Shown: one piece after another, positions 36,615 to 49,673 of the stretch
Position numbering within the stretch: the first letter of the stretch is position 1
How the letters are laid out: each line of letters begins with the position of its first letter
NCBI GenBank assembly: GCA_000499405.2
Contig: HG738140.1
Coordinates: 13,419,560-13,483,559, forward strand
Direction of reading: 5' to 3'
DNA length: 64,000 nt
Source: Onchocerca volvulus
Taxonomy: Eukaryota; Nematoda; Chromadorea; Rhabditida; Onchocercidae
Made by a program: the position numbers and the translations under genes
Notes under the pieces: model-generated
The model's input: the letters and a program-made list of their open reading frames with translations, nothing else
Told to the model about the DNA's origin: nothing
Database searches by the model: none

Positions 36615-39556
36615 GTATATGATGATTATAAATTAGATTATTACTGTACCTTGCTACCATATGTGCTATTTTTGTAGTTTTTCTACCGTATGTTTGGAGA
36701 TGAATATCTTTTTCACCTCTTTTTTTTCTTTTTTCACGTGAATAAAAATCATGAAGTTTATCATTTGTACAAAAAAATTTCCTACTCACTCAAGAATGTA
36801 CATATATAAGAATCTTTAAACTGGTTTGTTTTATTAAGAATGATTACTGTATTGAATTATTTAGTTATTTCGGGTGAAAAGAAAACTTTCTTTTTCTTTC
36901 ATATTTTAAAAGGAAAAGATAAAAAGAAAAAGAAAAGTAATCATAACTTTGAATAATAATTGCATTAATTTATCCGTAATGATAAGTTAAGAATTATTTC
37001 ACTCATTTTTGTGGATAAACTATATATTAAATATTATAGATTTTAAAGCTCTTTATCCTTATGATAATAGAACATGGCTCGGGATTTTAAACTTCATTAT
37101 GCTCTTTCATCAATATTTTAACATAAATCATGAGTGAGATTGATGTCCTGGATTATCTTTGATAATATTTATGATAGGCTTCTTTGATAAGTTAATACTT
37201 TTTGGGTATTATTTGTGGATAACAATCCGACAACAAACCGACTTTGTATTTAATATTTTTAAATAATTTTGTCACTGTGCTGATTGCATTAAATCATCAC
37301 AATGAATAATGATATATTATGGTCAAATTTTTTTGCTGCAAATGATAGTTTATACTTATATCGTGATACAGCAAAATCATCTTAATATTATGGAATTACG
37401 GTAAATGAAAGCAATTTTTCTTGGAAAATTTTTAGAAAAATTTTTCAATTTTTCAATTTTTTTTCTTTTTTTTTTGTGATAAAGTTTCATTCTTTGAAAT
37501 TTAAAATATTCAAAATTTAAAATGATTACAGTAAACATTGAGAAAGACAAAGTTATTTAAATATATATCTATTAGCAGCTATATATTGATGCAGTTTCAA
37601 TTATTCAATTCCCAAGACAGCAATATTTGAATAAGAATGGAATTAGAAAGTTTTACGTTTTTTTTCCCAAATTTTTTGACTATGTGCTTTTAATATCATT
37701 TCCTTTTCACACCATTTTAATTCTTGTCAAAAATTTCGAGACATAGAATCTCTCACTTTTTCATTTATTCCCTTCTTCTCTACTGCTTTCAAGTCTTTTT
37801 TTTTTTTGAAAATATCCTAAAACATAGATCCATCTTTTTTTTTTCTTTTTTTATGCATTTTTAAATTTCATTCAATTCAGCTCTTCGTAAGTTATCTCCC
37901 CAAACTATACTTTATCCATTGGATGCAAAGTCAATCTTGTGCAATGGCATTTCACAGGCCTTTTAAGACTTTTCTTTCATCCATCCTTATTATGAAATAA
38001 TCAACTTCTTGGCCTTCCCACGGGAAATGTTATTTGACTTTGGCTAAACGATAGATGTATTATTTGTTTCCACATATTATAATTGATAGATTCTCTTCTT
38101 TTCTCCCTTCGGACGAAGAAACCGTTTAAAACTTATCAAAACTATTATTGTTCATCTCGGGGTGATTTATCTACATATCAAATCCCATAGGACATTAAGG
38201 TCTGTTTGTTTCATCCTGAAAATTTGCTTCCATAAATTATCGTATTTTTGAGGAAAATTTTGGAAGCAATTTTCTAATTATTATAACTTTCATTCTAATT
38301 TTCAATAATATTAGAATTATATGATAATATAGATGATTAAAATATATATTATTATACGATAATATTACTAGCACCATTAGTTTCTTACCATATTAATGAA
38401 AAAAAAAAATTATTTTTTGCGATGACAATTCATTACTAAATTTGATTTTACTCTTTCATTTAAATTTAAATAACGAAATATTTTTACAAGAATAAAGTGA
38501 TCATCATATCTGCTCACTTATTTTATAAATAAGTTAATTAAAATTGAACAATTTCTTTCTGAAATTTAATACTAATAAAGGAAATTTCAATTAATTGAAG
38601 ACTACGATTATCAAAGTTTCAGACTACGATTATCAAAGTTTTAGTCAAATCGAAAAAAAGTATTATTCAAATTTAATTTAGTCATCATAATCCATAAATT
38701 ATTAACAATTGCAAGCATTTGAAATAAATTATTATTGTATCACAACAATACTGAAAATGAAAGTAGACGATGCCCAACTGTTTAAATACATTAATTTGAG
38801 TAATAATGAAATTATTGAGAACTTGAATAATTAAATAAGAAACATGGGTACTCAACCATTACTAAGCATCCAAAAAAAAAGGAAAAATTTTTCAGAACAT
38901 TAAAAGAAGCGTGAAATTATATTTTAATAGAAATTAATACAAAATATCTTAATATAAATTTTATAGTATTTCTGCAATAATTTGTATTAAAATTTAATTA
39001 CAGTTTATCTATAATCTGATCTGCCATCGTCAATTTCATGTCAAAATATTCAGAAATGATAAATGTCACAATTTTCGCGGCATTTATTAGATTATCAAAG
39101 TACTATATACTGCCTTTTTTTTTTATTTTTAGTATTACGATGCTTTTCATCCATTGTAACTTGATATCATGTTAATATCTTAACTCTTAAAATGTCAGAT
39201 TTAATCATAAAAATGATAAGTTTTTTTTTTTTTTCATCTTTCTATAGTATTATTTTCTATCTTCTAATTTATCCTTTTTATATTACCTTAACTATATTGT
39301 ATAATTTTGCACCCTGAATCATTCATCTTTCTGTGCATCTTTTTCTTTTTTAACGATCATTTATATCAGAATAGGAATACATTAAATATTCACATTAATT
39401 ATTCGAAATAAATCAAATAATCGAGTTAAATTTGAATATCAAATTATTTGCATCATATTAAGTTGTTTATGTCCAAAAAAGTATTCCCATGGATATTTTT
39501 TGCAAAACCTTTTACAAAGTTTGAAGAGTTTTATTATATCATATTGTGTGTTATGT

Positions 39557-39560
<4 letters not shown>

Positions 39561-39612
<52 letters not shown>

Positions 39613-39628
39613 CTGTGTGTGTGTGTGC
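39561..39628. repeat. (GT)n microsatellite, interrupted
   Basis: About 34 GT units with two interruptions (GCGT, GTCT). Apparent His/Thr-rich and Val/Cys-rich proteins in either strand come from this repeat. Alternating purine-pyrimidine DNA of this kind can adopt Z-form. Confidence 0.95.
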
Positions 39629-39856
39629 ACCACTTTTTCATATGCATTACATTCCCTAGTGAATGATTTGAAGAAGTATTTATAATCGATTAGTGTGGAA
39701 GATTTATCATTTGTATGTGTCTGTCAGTTCATTACTGGATGAATGGAAAGAGCAAAGAATTCCTCAAAACGATCCTGTTGCAAAATTCCACCTAAAATTG
39801 CTATCTTTTTCTTTCTCTAAAAATAATCAAACATTCGTTGAATTTTCATTGCCACC

Positions 39857-40045
39857 AATGATGATGATGATGATGATGATGATAATTTGTAATAAAGACA
39901 ATGACAACAACATTAGCAATGACTGATGATTATAATAATGATAATTTTGATTGGTAATAACAACAATAATAGCAGAAACAGAAATGATAAGAGTAACAAT
40001 GACAATAACAATGATAATACTGGCAATTACAATAAAATAATAATA
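39857..40045. repeat. Compound (GAT)n / AAC- and AAT-rich repeat
   Basis: Eight or nine GAT units (about 39857-39883) pass into a long degenerate mix of AAT, AAC and GAT triplets. Poly-Met and poly-Asn frames across it are artefacts. Confidence 0.85.
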
Positions 40046-40954
40046 ATTGCCGTAGATAACAATTGGCTGATAAGTTCATGGTATCCATGTGTGTGTATAA
40101 ATACCTGATACAATAATACTTATGTATATCTTTATGTCTAGAAAAAATCTTAAAAACTGCGATGTATATTATAATGAAATTTTAGCTAACAAAATGTTGA
40201 TAAAATCCTATAAATGAATATAACGTTATTTTAGTTGAGTTCACAGATTCCACGTATGTTAATTTTAATGACTGATCAATAAATAAAATGATATCATACA
40301 TCAAGGAATGGCACATGTTTTGAAGATGATAATGACTCTAAACAAGACATTTCAGAAGGTGAAATGATGAACACTTGGGATGGGATGTCGATTTTCATTG
40401 GTACGAATCAATCGGAGTGTCGTAGTTATCTATCGAGACTGACAAGTGAAGAGACCGATGACGTAGTACAGAGACGGTGGATAATATGTTAGATAAAACA
40501 GGAAGGTGTTGTTGGGGATAGATGAGAGATAAACGTTGGTGAGGAGGGTGTAAAGACTGATGGTATTTTGAGATAGCAATTATTAGGGATTGAAAAGATT
40601 TTGCACAAATGTCAACTTTTATTATTTGTAACAAAAGTTGTAAATGAGGAGAGATTTTAAAATTGTGCTGATTTTTGAACTAATCTATAGTATGATTGAG
40701 CGGATTAATCGAGTCATAAAAAAGGAAACTTTTATTATTTATTATATTATTTATGTTTCCACATATTTTAATTGCTATTTTTTCTTCACATTTTTTCTTG
40801 AGTTATTTTTATGTTGTTATAGAACTGTTAAATATTTTAAATAATATAATTGTTATGCATTGATTATAGAAAGTTATTATAAAGAATAGTGCAAAAATTT
40901 GTTTGTATAAAATTACTGGAAATTACTGTGAAGCTGTCCAATTTCACTTGCGGA

Positions 40955-40968
40955 TATTTTTAGATTAG
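40955..40968 (+). promoter_or_regulatory. Likely trans-splice acceptor of KRTCAP2
   Basis: ATATTTTTAG ends at 40963, five bases before the start codon. The position and pyrimidine-rich form suit a spliced-leader acceptor. Confidence 0.45.
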
Positions 40969-42338
40969 ATGGCAAATCATTCAGCCAGTGCTTTGGTCTC
41001 TTTTCTTATTGCCGTTATTATTATTGCGACTGGCCAAATTATGAAAGTAAGTAATTGTATTTAGATATGGCTTCTGCTTGTAGACTGTGATAAGAATTTT
41101 TTCCTACTACTTTAGCGTGTTACCATGTTATCGTTAGACGAAGAGAAGCTACGGTAAAATGTCCTATAGTTGTTATGATATGATAAATTCTGATTAATCA
41201 TCGCAACTTTTCTTTAAGGCCAATTTCTTACAGGATTAAATTGTGTCAACAAGGGTTGAAAGGGATATTTTAGTTTTTTCTTTTTAATAATCTTATTGAT
41301 ATTTTGATTCATTTTATGTTGTCGATTCAAATAATCCTTGTTTTTCTTTTTTTTTTCAGAATGATTTAGCGGCTTCCAAAGTGGGAACGTTAATTGCTGG
41401 TGGTTTGGGTTCTTTAGTTTTTGTATTTCTGCTCACAGCTTTATCGAATTTTCAAATGTTTTCAATTGGTAAACAAGTGAAGGCCGGACTTACCGACGTC
41501 TTCGTATGTCTGTTGGTCGCTGTCATTTCTTCTGCGACTATTCATCGAGTCGCCATTACGGTTAGATGATTAATAGTTCTTTTTTTCTTGAAGTTATAGT
41601 TTATCTCGAAACGTTTTGAAATTAAATTTCCGTCACTAAATTTTGCGAGATTCCGAAGGAAATTGGTGCTAAAAAAGAGAGACAGAAAATGTTTAAATTT
41701 ATGATTCCTATATGCAATTTCTTGAGACTTTCTAAATGTAGCAGAAAGTCGTCTAAATAATTAAAATTAGTAGTACTGAATAAAGAATAATGTAGATGAA
41801 AGTACCAGATTCTACTTAATTTTTTGTAAAATTAAGTTTCAAAGCAATGAAAAGTTCTCATTTGCAATCTGCAAGAAAAATACGACGAGAAAAATGTAAC
41901 TCCGTTATCAATGCTCAGACAATAAAAGTCTCAATACTTTTGGTGGGTAGTAAGGAGCAGAACTCTATCATTCAGATGGATCGACAAACAAGGAAGTAAT
42001 GGAATAGTTAAAGTACTGTAATCCTTCCTGGAATGTTAATGCTTATCCTTGTCCGGTTATACAAGATGCATCGTTGGAATAGAGTTGTTGGTAGAAGAAA
42101 TTAAAGAACAGTTAAGACTTAGTGACTGTTTCTTAACAAAGTAAGGCTGTTTCAAATAATGGCGAAATGGTAATAAGTTTCAAATTGTATTTTGTACCTT
42201 TCCCATTCTCCTTATTTGTATTTCCAGGTCTGTCTACTATTCTCTGCATTTTTATTGTTTTTATTGACTGGAATCAGTCAAACGAGGTATACAACGATGG
42301 TTACGCAACAAGTCACGCAACAGCGGAAGAAAAAGTAA
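40969..42338 (+). CDS. KRTCAP2: KRTCAP2, oligosaccharyltransferase subunit
   Basis: Three exons (40969-41046, 41360-41560, 42228-42338) encode 129 residues, close to the 136 of human KRTCAP2, which belongs to the STT3A-type oligosaccharyltransferase complex and helps dock it to the ER translocon. Three or four hydrophobic segments are visible: residues ~8-22 (LVSFLIAVIIIATG), ~35-53 (GTLIAGGLGSLVFVFLLTA), ~73-90 (DVFVCLLVAVISSATIH) and ~95-108 (LLFSAFLLFLLTG). The central string LTALSNFQMFSIGKQVKAGL followed by HRVAIT corresponds to the conserved core of the family. The C-terminus ends QQRKKK, a lysine-rich tail consistent with cytosolic exposure and ER retention. Intron phases are 0 throughout. 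The neighbours are unrelated genes 4.8 kb upstream and 1.9 kb downstream. Confidence 0.92.
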
Positions 42339-44285
42339 TAGAAATATGATGGATTAATTAACTTATTTTTTTAATTAAAATTGATTAGTTCTTGATCCTG
42401 GATTACTTTTGAAATCATTATTAGAAAATGATAGGTCAGATTTCTAAAAATTATAAAATTTCAATCTTGATCTTTTTTATGAAAATTTCTGATGAAAGCT
42501 ATCAATATTACTGATATATAATTGATAAGCACTGGTAACAGTAAGCATGATTTTTTCCCATAAATAAGAAATATAGTTAGTTGTATTTTCAGAAAAAAGA
42601 TTTATTTTTTGTTTCTAACAAATATATTTAGTTATTTTTTTTCAAAAAAAAAAGAAAAATGGAAAGAAAACATCATTATCTTGGTATTACCTATCAGGAA
42701 GTGTGGCTAAGTTATTTCTCTGCAGAAAGTATAACAAACTAAATGGGTAAAAAAGTATTGTAGGTAAAAAACATCCTTGCTTGCTAACATAGAATTTGAA
42801 CCAATTAAAGTTTTTGATGATGTTGTTTTACAGTGTAGAAGAAACAAGTTAAATAGGGTAGACAAAGAAACAATATGGTGATTTATACAAATCAAATATG
42901 CGCAAAATAGAAATGGAAGAATCTTATAAGTAGCTTATTTTTTAAAAAAAATGATAGGTTTAACTTAATAAAAAGATTTTATTACTTGTTTGAAAAAACA
43001 AGAGTACTGAAAAATTCAGTGTGGAATAAAGCTTTTTGTTATTGCTACAAGTACTGATTTTGATCCCATCTCATGAAATAAGGAGGCTGAGAGTAGTGTT
43101 AAGTGGAAGGAGTTAAGGAAAGAAAATTTCGTTTATAAGGATAGACATAGAAGGTAAATTTCTAGATGTAGGGAATGGTAGAAAATAATGAATTAATGAT
43201 TAAGAGGGATAGTATTCTTAATATTTAAAGCAAAACATGGATTTTATAAGGTGTAAGGTAGGCAGGGAAATTAGCAGCAGAAAATCAAAGACTTTGAGCT
43301 AATCCTCATGTCAGGTAAGAAAGTACGTTTACATCTGGTACTCAATCATGCAGATTAGAATTTTGAAATTGATTTACTCAATGTAAGTCAGCTAGAAGAC
43401 TTGTTTAAAGGTGGGATGAGTGGTAGAAGTAATATCTGGTGATTTGATGAGCAGTAAAGCTATGTTATGTGCGATCTATATAAAGTCAAATTTAATTCTA
43501 TATATGAAGTCCAATAATTAGCATACATATATCAAAGAAGTTTCAGATAATTTCGAATATAGATAATTCATTAAATACATACAGCAAGCAGTGATGTTAT
43601 TGTTTGTTCATTCTTTGTTTAAAAGTTCAAAAGATATAGTATACTTTTTTCTTAATATATATTTGGAAATGTCCCGTTTTGTATTTCATATTGAAAATAT
43701 GATAAGATTTGCAGTTATGCACATTTACTATGTTATTTATTTATTGGTCACGATAAACACCTGCCCCTCCTTTGTGTGTTATGTCTGCACAATAAGAAGC
43801 AAGTTAGTAAATAACGTCTTAATTGTTTGATATTACTTCGCATGCTTAATATCGTGATTTGTATTTGCTCACTTTGATATACTTTTGTTATTTCTTTTAT
43901 TGTAATTGTAAGACATTAATAAACTTTCTTTGATTCCGTAATTTTTTTACGAGTGATTAGTAATGATAATATTCATCGGTTATCATCTCTTGATTTTATT
44001 ACAAAGTATTGTTATTGTGCCGGCTAGTTAAATTGGTCAAAATAATATATGAATCTTGACATTCCCTTAAATTCGGCGTTTTTTAAAATAATTTTCAATG
44101 GCCCGATAACAGAGTAAGATTTATTTTAGATTTTTTGCTATTGTCATTTGACTTGAGCGTGTTCATTTCAGAATAATCTTGTAATAACGTGCAACTTTTA
44201 GAAAAGATTAATATATTGTGTTTATTACAATACTGGTTGTAAATTTTAGACTAAATTCAATGTTTTACAACTGTTAAAATGAACG
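42339..44285. other. Intergenic, KRTCAP2 to LRRC57
   Basis: This is AT-rich DNA without a recognisable gene. Short open frames (for example 43591-43830) are hydrophobic, biased by T-rich sequence, and lack family similarity. An acceptor-like AAATTTTAG ends at 44249, 36 bases before the LRRC57 start, and may receive the spliced leader. Confidence 0.6.
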
Positions 44286-45952
44286 ATGGGAAACGATTCT
44301 TCGAAACTGGAATTATCAAATGCAGAAGCACATGGATCTTCGGGAAAAAAAAAGATAAATTTGGGAATGAAACATCGTCTTTCCTCATCAGTCTTACATC
44401 ATCATCTGGAAACGGCGCAAAAAAGTCGAGTTTTGCAGCTAAGAAATAATGGCTTGAAAATATTGCCTGAACAATTGCAAGAAGTAAACATTTTTCCCCC
44501 TTTCTTTTTTATTTTTAATATAAGTTGCTGATTTTATCCGACCATTCAATATTAATATACTTCCTGGGTAATACTCAGTCATTTAGGACTAACAGCATTT
44601 GCAGTAGTTAATGTTAATACTTTTTCTTGATGATGACCGATCATTCGATATCGCTATTTTTTTTAGTAATTGTAGTATTGCGTTCACATATAAGTTATTG
44701 AGAGAAACTCGTGGTACGAAGTAATCGTGATTTGTGACATTATTTAACTTTTATCATCTCACACCATGGAGTGCTAAGGACAGATTTTATTAGCAACATG
44801 TCTATATTTGGATTGAAAAAAAAGAAGTGTGGGAAGAGATTTTTTGTTTTCAGTCATAATTTGATTCTAGCAATATTCTTCGGTGTTATCAATATTTTAT
44901 CGGTGTCAGGAGCAATTTTTACATTAAATTTTTTTATAAATAAACTAATTTATAACCATATATAGGTTTGTGAAATTCTTCGCAATTTGGATGTTTCACA
45001 CAACAAAATCCGAACCCTGCCAACATTTATCAGTTTGTTTAATAATCTAAAACAGCTTCATCTTTCCAATAATGAATTGGAAAGTTTACCGGATGAAATA
45101 GGTGTTCTGAAAAAGCTGGAGATTTTGGATCTGTCATGCAACCGTCTTAGTTGCCTTCCGCAATCGTTGGCTGGTTTATGTTCGCTGAAAACACTGAATT
45201 TGTCAAAAAATAGGTTCACACACTTACCTGTATGTTTATGCCATCTGTCAGCACTTAACATTCTTGACATATCGTCCAATTTTATCGAGTTTCTTCCCGA
45301 TGAGGTCAGTTTTGAATTATTTCAGTTGAGTTTGAGTCAAATTTCTGTCTATTCATTAGTGCTAGAAATTCTACATTTTTATTTTAGCAAATAAATCAAT
45401 TCGGAATTCCAATCGAAATTCAAAAAAACTTGGATTTCAGTGCATTTTTCTAATATTGTTCAATGAAGATTGAGTTAATTTGAAATGCTTCATTTTTTAT
45501 TCTTCATTTTAATGCACTAGCGCTTATAAGTCAAGGCAGTGAAAAGGTTTATTTTGAATAACTCTAAAGATAAGAAGCTTCTCTAGGAAAGCCATATCAT
45601 TGAAAAGTGCCAGGTAAATCAAAATTTCAAGAAGAGTTCATCGTTCACTTTCTTCTTTCATTTTTTTCTATAATTTCAGGTAAAATTTTTGAAGACTTCG
45701 GAACTTAATTTGAATCAAAACAGAATAAATTCGCTTAATGCAGCAAACTTGGTGCATTGCGAGGCTTTGAGAACACTTCGAGTGGAAGAAAATTGCCTAA
45801 ACAAGACGGATTTCATAAGTGATTTTCTGATTAATTCGAATGTTAGTCTAATTGCATATGCAGGAAATCTTTTCCAGGAGAAAGATTTCCAGAATTTGCC
45901 TGGTTATGACGAGTATCAAAACAGATATACAGCTACAAAAAGAAAAATGTAA
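44286..45952 (+). CDS. LRRC57: LRRC57-type leucine-rich repeat protein
   Basis: Three exons (44286-44483, 44966-45304, 45680-45952), all phase 0, encode 269 residues. The protein begins MGNDSSK, a good N-myristoylation signal, as in vertebrate LRRC57 (MGN start, 239 aa), so it is probably membrane-anchored. After a Ser/Lys/His-rich stretch comes the family string ETAQKSRVLQLRNNGLKILP, then about six or seven 23-residue LRR units with LxxLxLSxNxLxxLP pattern (LDVSHNKIRTLP, LHLSNNELESLP, LDLSCNRLSCLP, LNLSKNRFTHLP, LDISSNFIEFLP, LNLNQNRI). The C-terminal cap contains LRVEENCL, AGNLFQEKDF, GYDEYQNRYTATKRK, closely matching LRRC57. The molecular role of LRRC57 is not settled. Compared with vertebrates there is an insertion of roughly 30 residues between the myristoylated N-terminus and the first repeat. 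The ATG chosen preserves MGN; an overlapping ATG five bases upstream in another frame does not. Confidence 0.93.
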
Positions 45953-48900
45953 TATTTCTGCTACTCATAGGAGCTTATATATTGGTGTGTTTTACTTCTC
46001 TAGAAATAACATTATGCTTGGAATTCAGTGATTTCGGGATTTTGAAGAATAAAGGATGAAATATTAGAAATCCTTGATGTAGCATTTCAGGATTAAGGAT
46101 TATTTTCTTCTCTTTCCCTGCTTTTACTTGAATTGTTACATTCATGCTCCTTAGTGTTGCTTTAATATTTAAAACAGTTCATATCATTCTATAAGTGATA
46201 TTTTGTTCTAATGGCTGTCAAGTTTAGAGTGCTTTCCTATCTTTTTTTTTTTTTTAAATATTCTGCTAGTTATAGTAATTTAATTTTTTAAATGTAAATC
46301 TATTGTAATGGCATTATCTGGTGAGATATTTAAAACCTAGAATAGAAAATTTTAAGTATAATCTCAAATAAATCAAATTAAGCTTAAGCTTGGATCCTTT
46401 TTCCGGATGAAGATCATGCAATAGAAAATTGATCTTATTTCCAGCAGAAAGATTAACATTGCGAAATTTTGGTAAATGAGGAAGCAGATTTACATAATTG
46501 GTGTATTTGACGTAACGTAAATAGTAAATGTGATCATCAATTTCTTCTATTGTTGTAAAAATAATTTGTGAAAGGTTTTCTTTTAGAGATTAGAATTTGG
46601 TACAGATGATTTTGTTGCGTAATGAAGTCTTTGATATGACAATTCCATTTATCGCAACTATGGTACACAATAAATTGATAATACAACTGATAATTTGGCG
46701 TTCTTTTTGATAATAGGGAAGTTATAATATATAGCAGGGAAGATATTACGGACTGACAAGGTTGATGAAGTTTGGAAATGTCCTCACCGGAAACCGATCA
46801 AATAAAGGATTATATGAATGAATGATTGAATCAATCAATCAATCAGTTCAGATAAGAACTCTTCATATAGTGAAGTTGTTTACTACATATGAATCCTGAT
46901 ACAGTTTACAACATATTAACTTATAGCACAAAGAGAGATGATTTACAACACATTAGCATTGCAAGCGAAGGAAGTTTGCTCCATGCCACTATAGTACAAC
47001 ACATTTTATAATAAGTTAAATATAGCGTAAAGTCAAAAGTTTGCTTATACCAAGATATTTCTATGATACAAAGATTTTCAATTATTTCGTCACATCTATA
47101 TTCCAAAAAATATTTCGATTTTCCCGACATCTATAGTATATTATTTGTTTGTTTTTTTTTTTTTTTCAAGCATTACTATTTTTGTCTCGAATACTTGACA
47201 TTGATCGAATATAACTGAACAATAAATCTGAACAACATGTATTAAAATATATCTAAATACATGCGTACTTGTCACTTTTATTGATAATTTAAGCAAAGTA
47301 TCTAAGTTACATAAGTAGAAATTCTTTACATGGTGATTTCCAATGATGTAATTCGAAAATTTGGATAAAAATTTTATTTGAGACGCCGAATATCATATTA
47401 TTAAATATGAAATCCGATTGGACCAAATGCGAATCACTGATAAATAAAAATTCTTGTATCAATAAATTCCGATGTAGTTTCAATATAACAGATGAGTGGC
47501 ATAAAGCAAATTAATGTAGAAAAAAAAAAAAAAAAGGATGGAGAAAGATAAAGGAAAGACAGAGATTTATCGGTATTATTTTATAATATATTGATAGCAA
47601 TTGTGTTTACATATTCAAAATTATAGAAACTTCGCGTTAATTGGAACTTTACAAGACTAAAATCTTTCGACATGGTAGCTCTTGTCGGAAAATATCAATT
47701 TTTCATTACATAAAAACATTAATATCTACATTACAAAATAAAAGAAAAGTTACCCTTTACTATTCTCGTGAATTAGTTCATCCCACTATTGAGCTTCCTC
47801 AACTCTAATTGATCAATCCATCATTCGCTGAGCAATAGCTCTCTGTCTTGTTATTATTCCATCAATTTAATTGAATTCCTGTTCCACTGCTTCATCGACT
47901 TTCGGTACTCATTCAATCGATGACGCATTTCGTTCATAACAATGATCACTAATCGACAGTGACAAGTAATTGTCAATATTGATTGAACCGTAAGCTATTT
48001 GTTATAACTCCTTTTTATACCACATTTCTCTATTCATATTCCAATTTAATCAGTTTTTAATATCATTATCCAAATTTATTTCTCTTGTTTAATTCGCTTA
48101 ACTGCTGAAATTCTACATCATATTATACTATCAAACTTATAAATGACAGAATATGCGCAATTTACTATTTGCAAAAAAAGAAAATTTATTTCTAATAACT
48201 AGGAAAATTATTAATAACTATACATTTAGAACTAGGAGAATGACAAAACTTGGAGAGTTTCATTGTGAAATATTTTAAATGTTTTGTTTAAAAAAAAAAA
48301 AAAAAATAGATTACATTATTCGCTTGGACTAATAGTTCCAAATCCATTTGCTCTTATCAATCTTAGGGCTTAACGTGAATTATATATTGTAATGCTTGCG
48401 TGAGATACGAATAAATTGTCATATAAAATTGTATATGATAATTTCGATCCAAAAAAAAAACTAACGATTTTCGATATTATATATGAAATACTGTGTTACG
48501 TATATTTATTGTGATTGCAAAAAATGAAATTTCTTTTTTTGTAAATTCAAAAAATTATATTTGCAATTGAAAATTAAATAAAAAATGGAAGAAATTGCAG
48601 AAAGAAATTATTCAGTATAAAATTGGAGCATTTTTATTGCAAACGTGTTTCGTATTGAGCCTAGAATTGAGTGAAATATATCTTCACAATGTCTTTCGTG
48701 AAATATTTTGATTGTATCCCGAGAAAAAAAAAAAACAAACGTGCAAAAAAACAAAACATGACTAAATTTAAAATTGTGTCAAATATATGTAATAAGCTTA
48801 GGATTTCGTGAGTATTTCGACTATTTCCCGAAAAAACAAATATCCAAACGCAAAATATGAGAAATCATAATAATTTTGGAATTAAATGAGACATATTTCG

Positions 48901-49673
48901 CTAATAAATCTAAAATTCCACTGAATATGTCGATCGCGGTTCAACAAAAGAAAAACCAAGCAAAAGAAAAAGATTTTCGAACTAGAATTTCATATCGAGT
49001 CGGCGCGCCATTTTCAAACAGTCTGTTGAATTTAAACGCTTCTTCCGTTTTTTTTTTTTTTTTTCTTGTCTTTGCGAGATTTGTTCGTTTCATTTCTTAC
49101 GCAATCGAGTATTTCTTTTGATTTTGTTTCCCGAAGACAATTATATGGCAGAACAGAAATAAATGAAGTTATGTCACATTTTGATCTCAGTGATGTATTA
49201 AAATTCGACTAAGATAATATGATTCAAACTAACAAAAATTGTGAAGTTTTGACTTTTAGTTAATAACCTATTGGAATTTCACTTCGGAATTTGCAAATTA
49301 TGAAAACTTTAAATTTGTAAAATTAGCTTATGTATAACTGAAATGAACATCAAATATATGAAGGATGGTTAATCCAGTAGGTTGATCGATTAATCTAATA
49401 TCATCATGATATATGTGGGATTTTTCAAATAACGGATATTTTGCATTTACTTATGAAGTTTGTCTCAATTCTGCTTTGAAAGCTTTTATGCAGTTAATCT
49501 TGGTTTATAAGCATCATTCGGAATGAACTATTAGGATTGAACTAATATTGAACTATCACTAATACTAGTATTAAACTGTATTTATAATTATTACTTCATC
49601 TAATCTCTTTTCGTTAAATTTAGCCTATCATTTTAAGATACGTGAGTTCCTGGATTCCAATTTTAACTTTAAC
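45953..49673. other. Intergenic, LRRC57 to myosin
   Basis: No gene was recognised in 3.7 kb. Around 48690-48870 two degenerate copies of a ~60-bp unit occur (TTTCGTGAAATATTTTGA... and TTTCGTGAGTATTTCGA..., each followed by a CCCGA A-rich block), and a related CCCGAAGACA string is at 49132. The stretch 48990-49130 has more CpG than its surroundings (GTCGGCGCGCCA) and lies about 600 bp before the myosin start, so it is a plausible promoter region. Confidence 0.55.

Larger units (their letters stand above)
36212..40968. other. Repeat-rich intergenic region, unc-4 to KRTCAP2
   Basis: No gene with family similarity was found in these 4.8 kb. It includes the presumed unc-4 3' UTR, several microsatellites, a 22-bp tandem duplication at 38599-38642 (unit starting AGACTACGATTATC), and a slightly GC-richer stretch at 40320-40600 with a 42-codon orphan ORF. 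Long frames at 39439-39685 exist only because of the GT repeat. Confidence 0.6.

Noticed and set aside
39439..39685. Three overlapping frames rich in Thr/His or Val/Cys
   Set aside because: They are translations of a GT microsatellite; no conserved sequence flanks it.
45058..45279. 73-codon minus-strand frame
   Set aside because: Antisense of the LRR exon 44966-45304; the LRR periodicity is on the plus strand.
48876..49121. 81-codon plus-strand frame upstream of the myosin gene
   Set aside because: The frame ends in a T-tract-derived Phe run, shows no family similarity and lies in a probable promoter region; transcription data would be needed to revive it.
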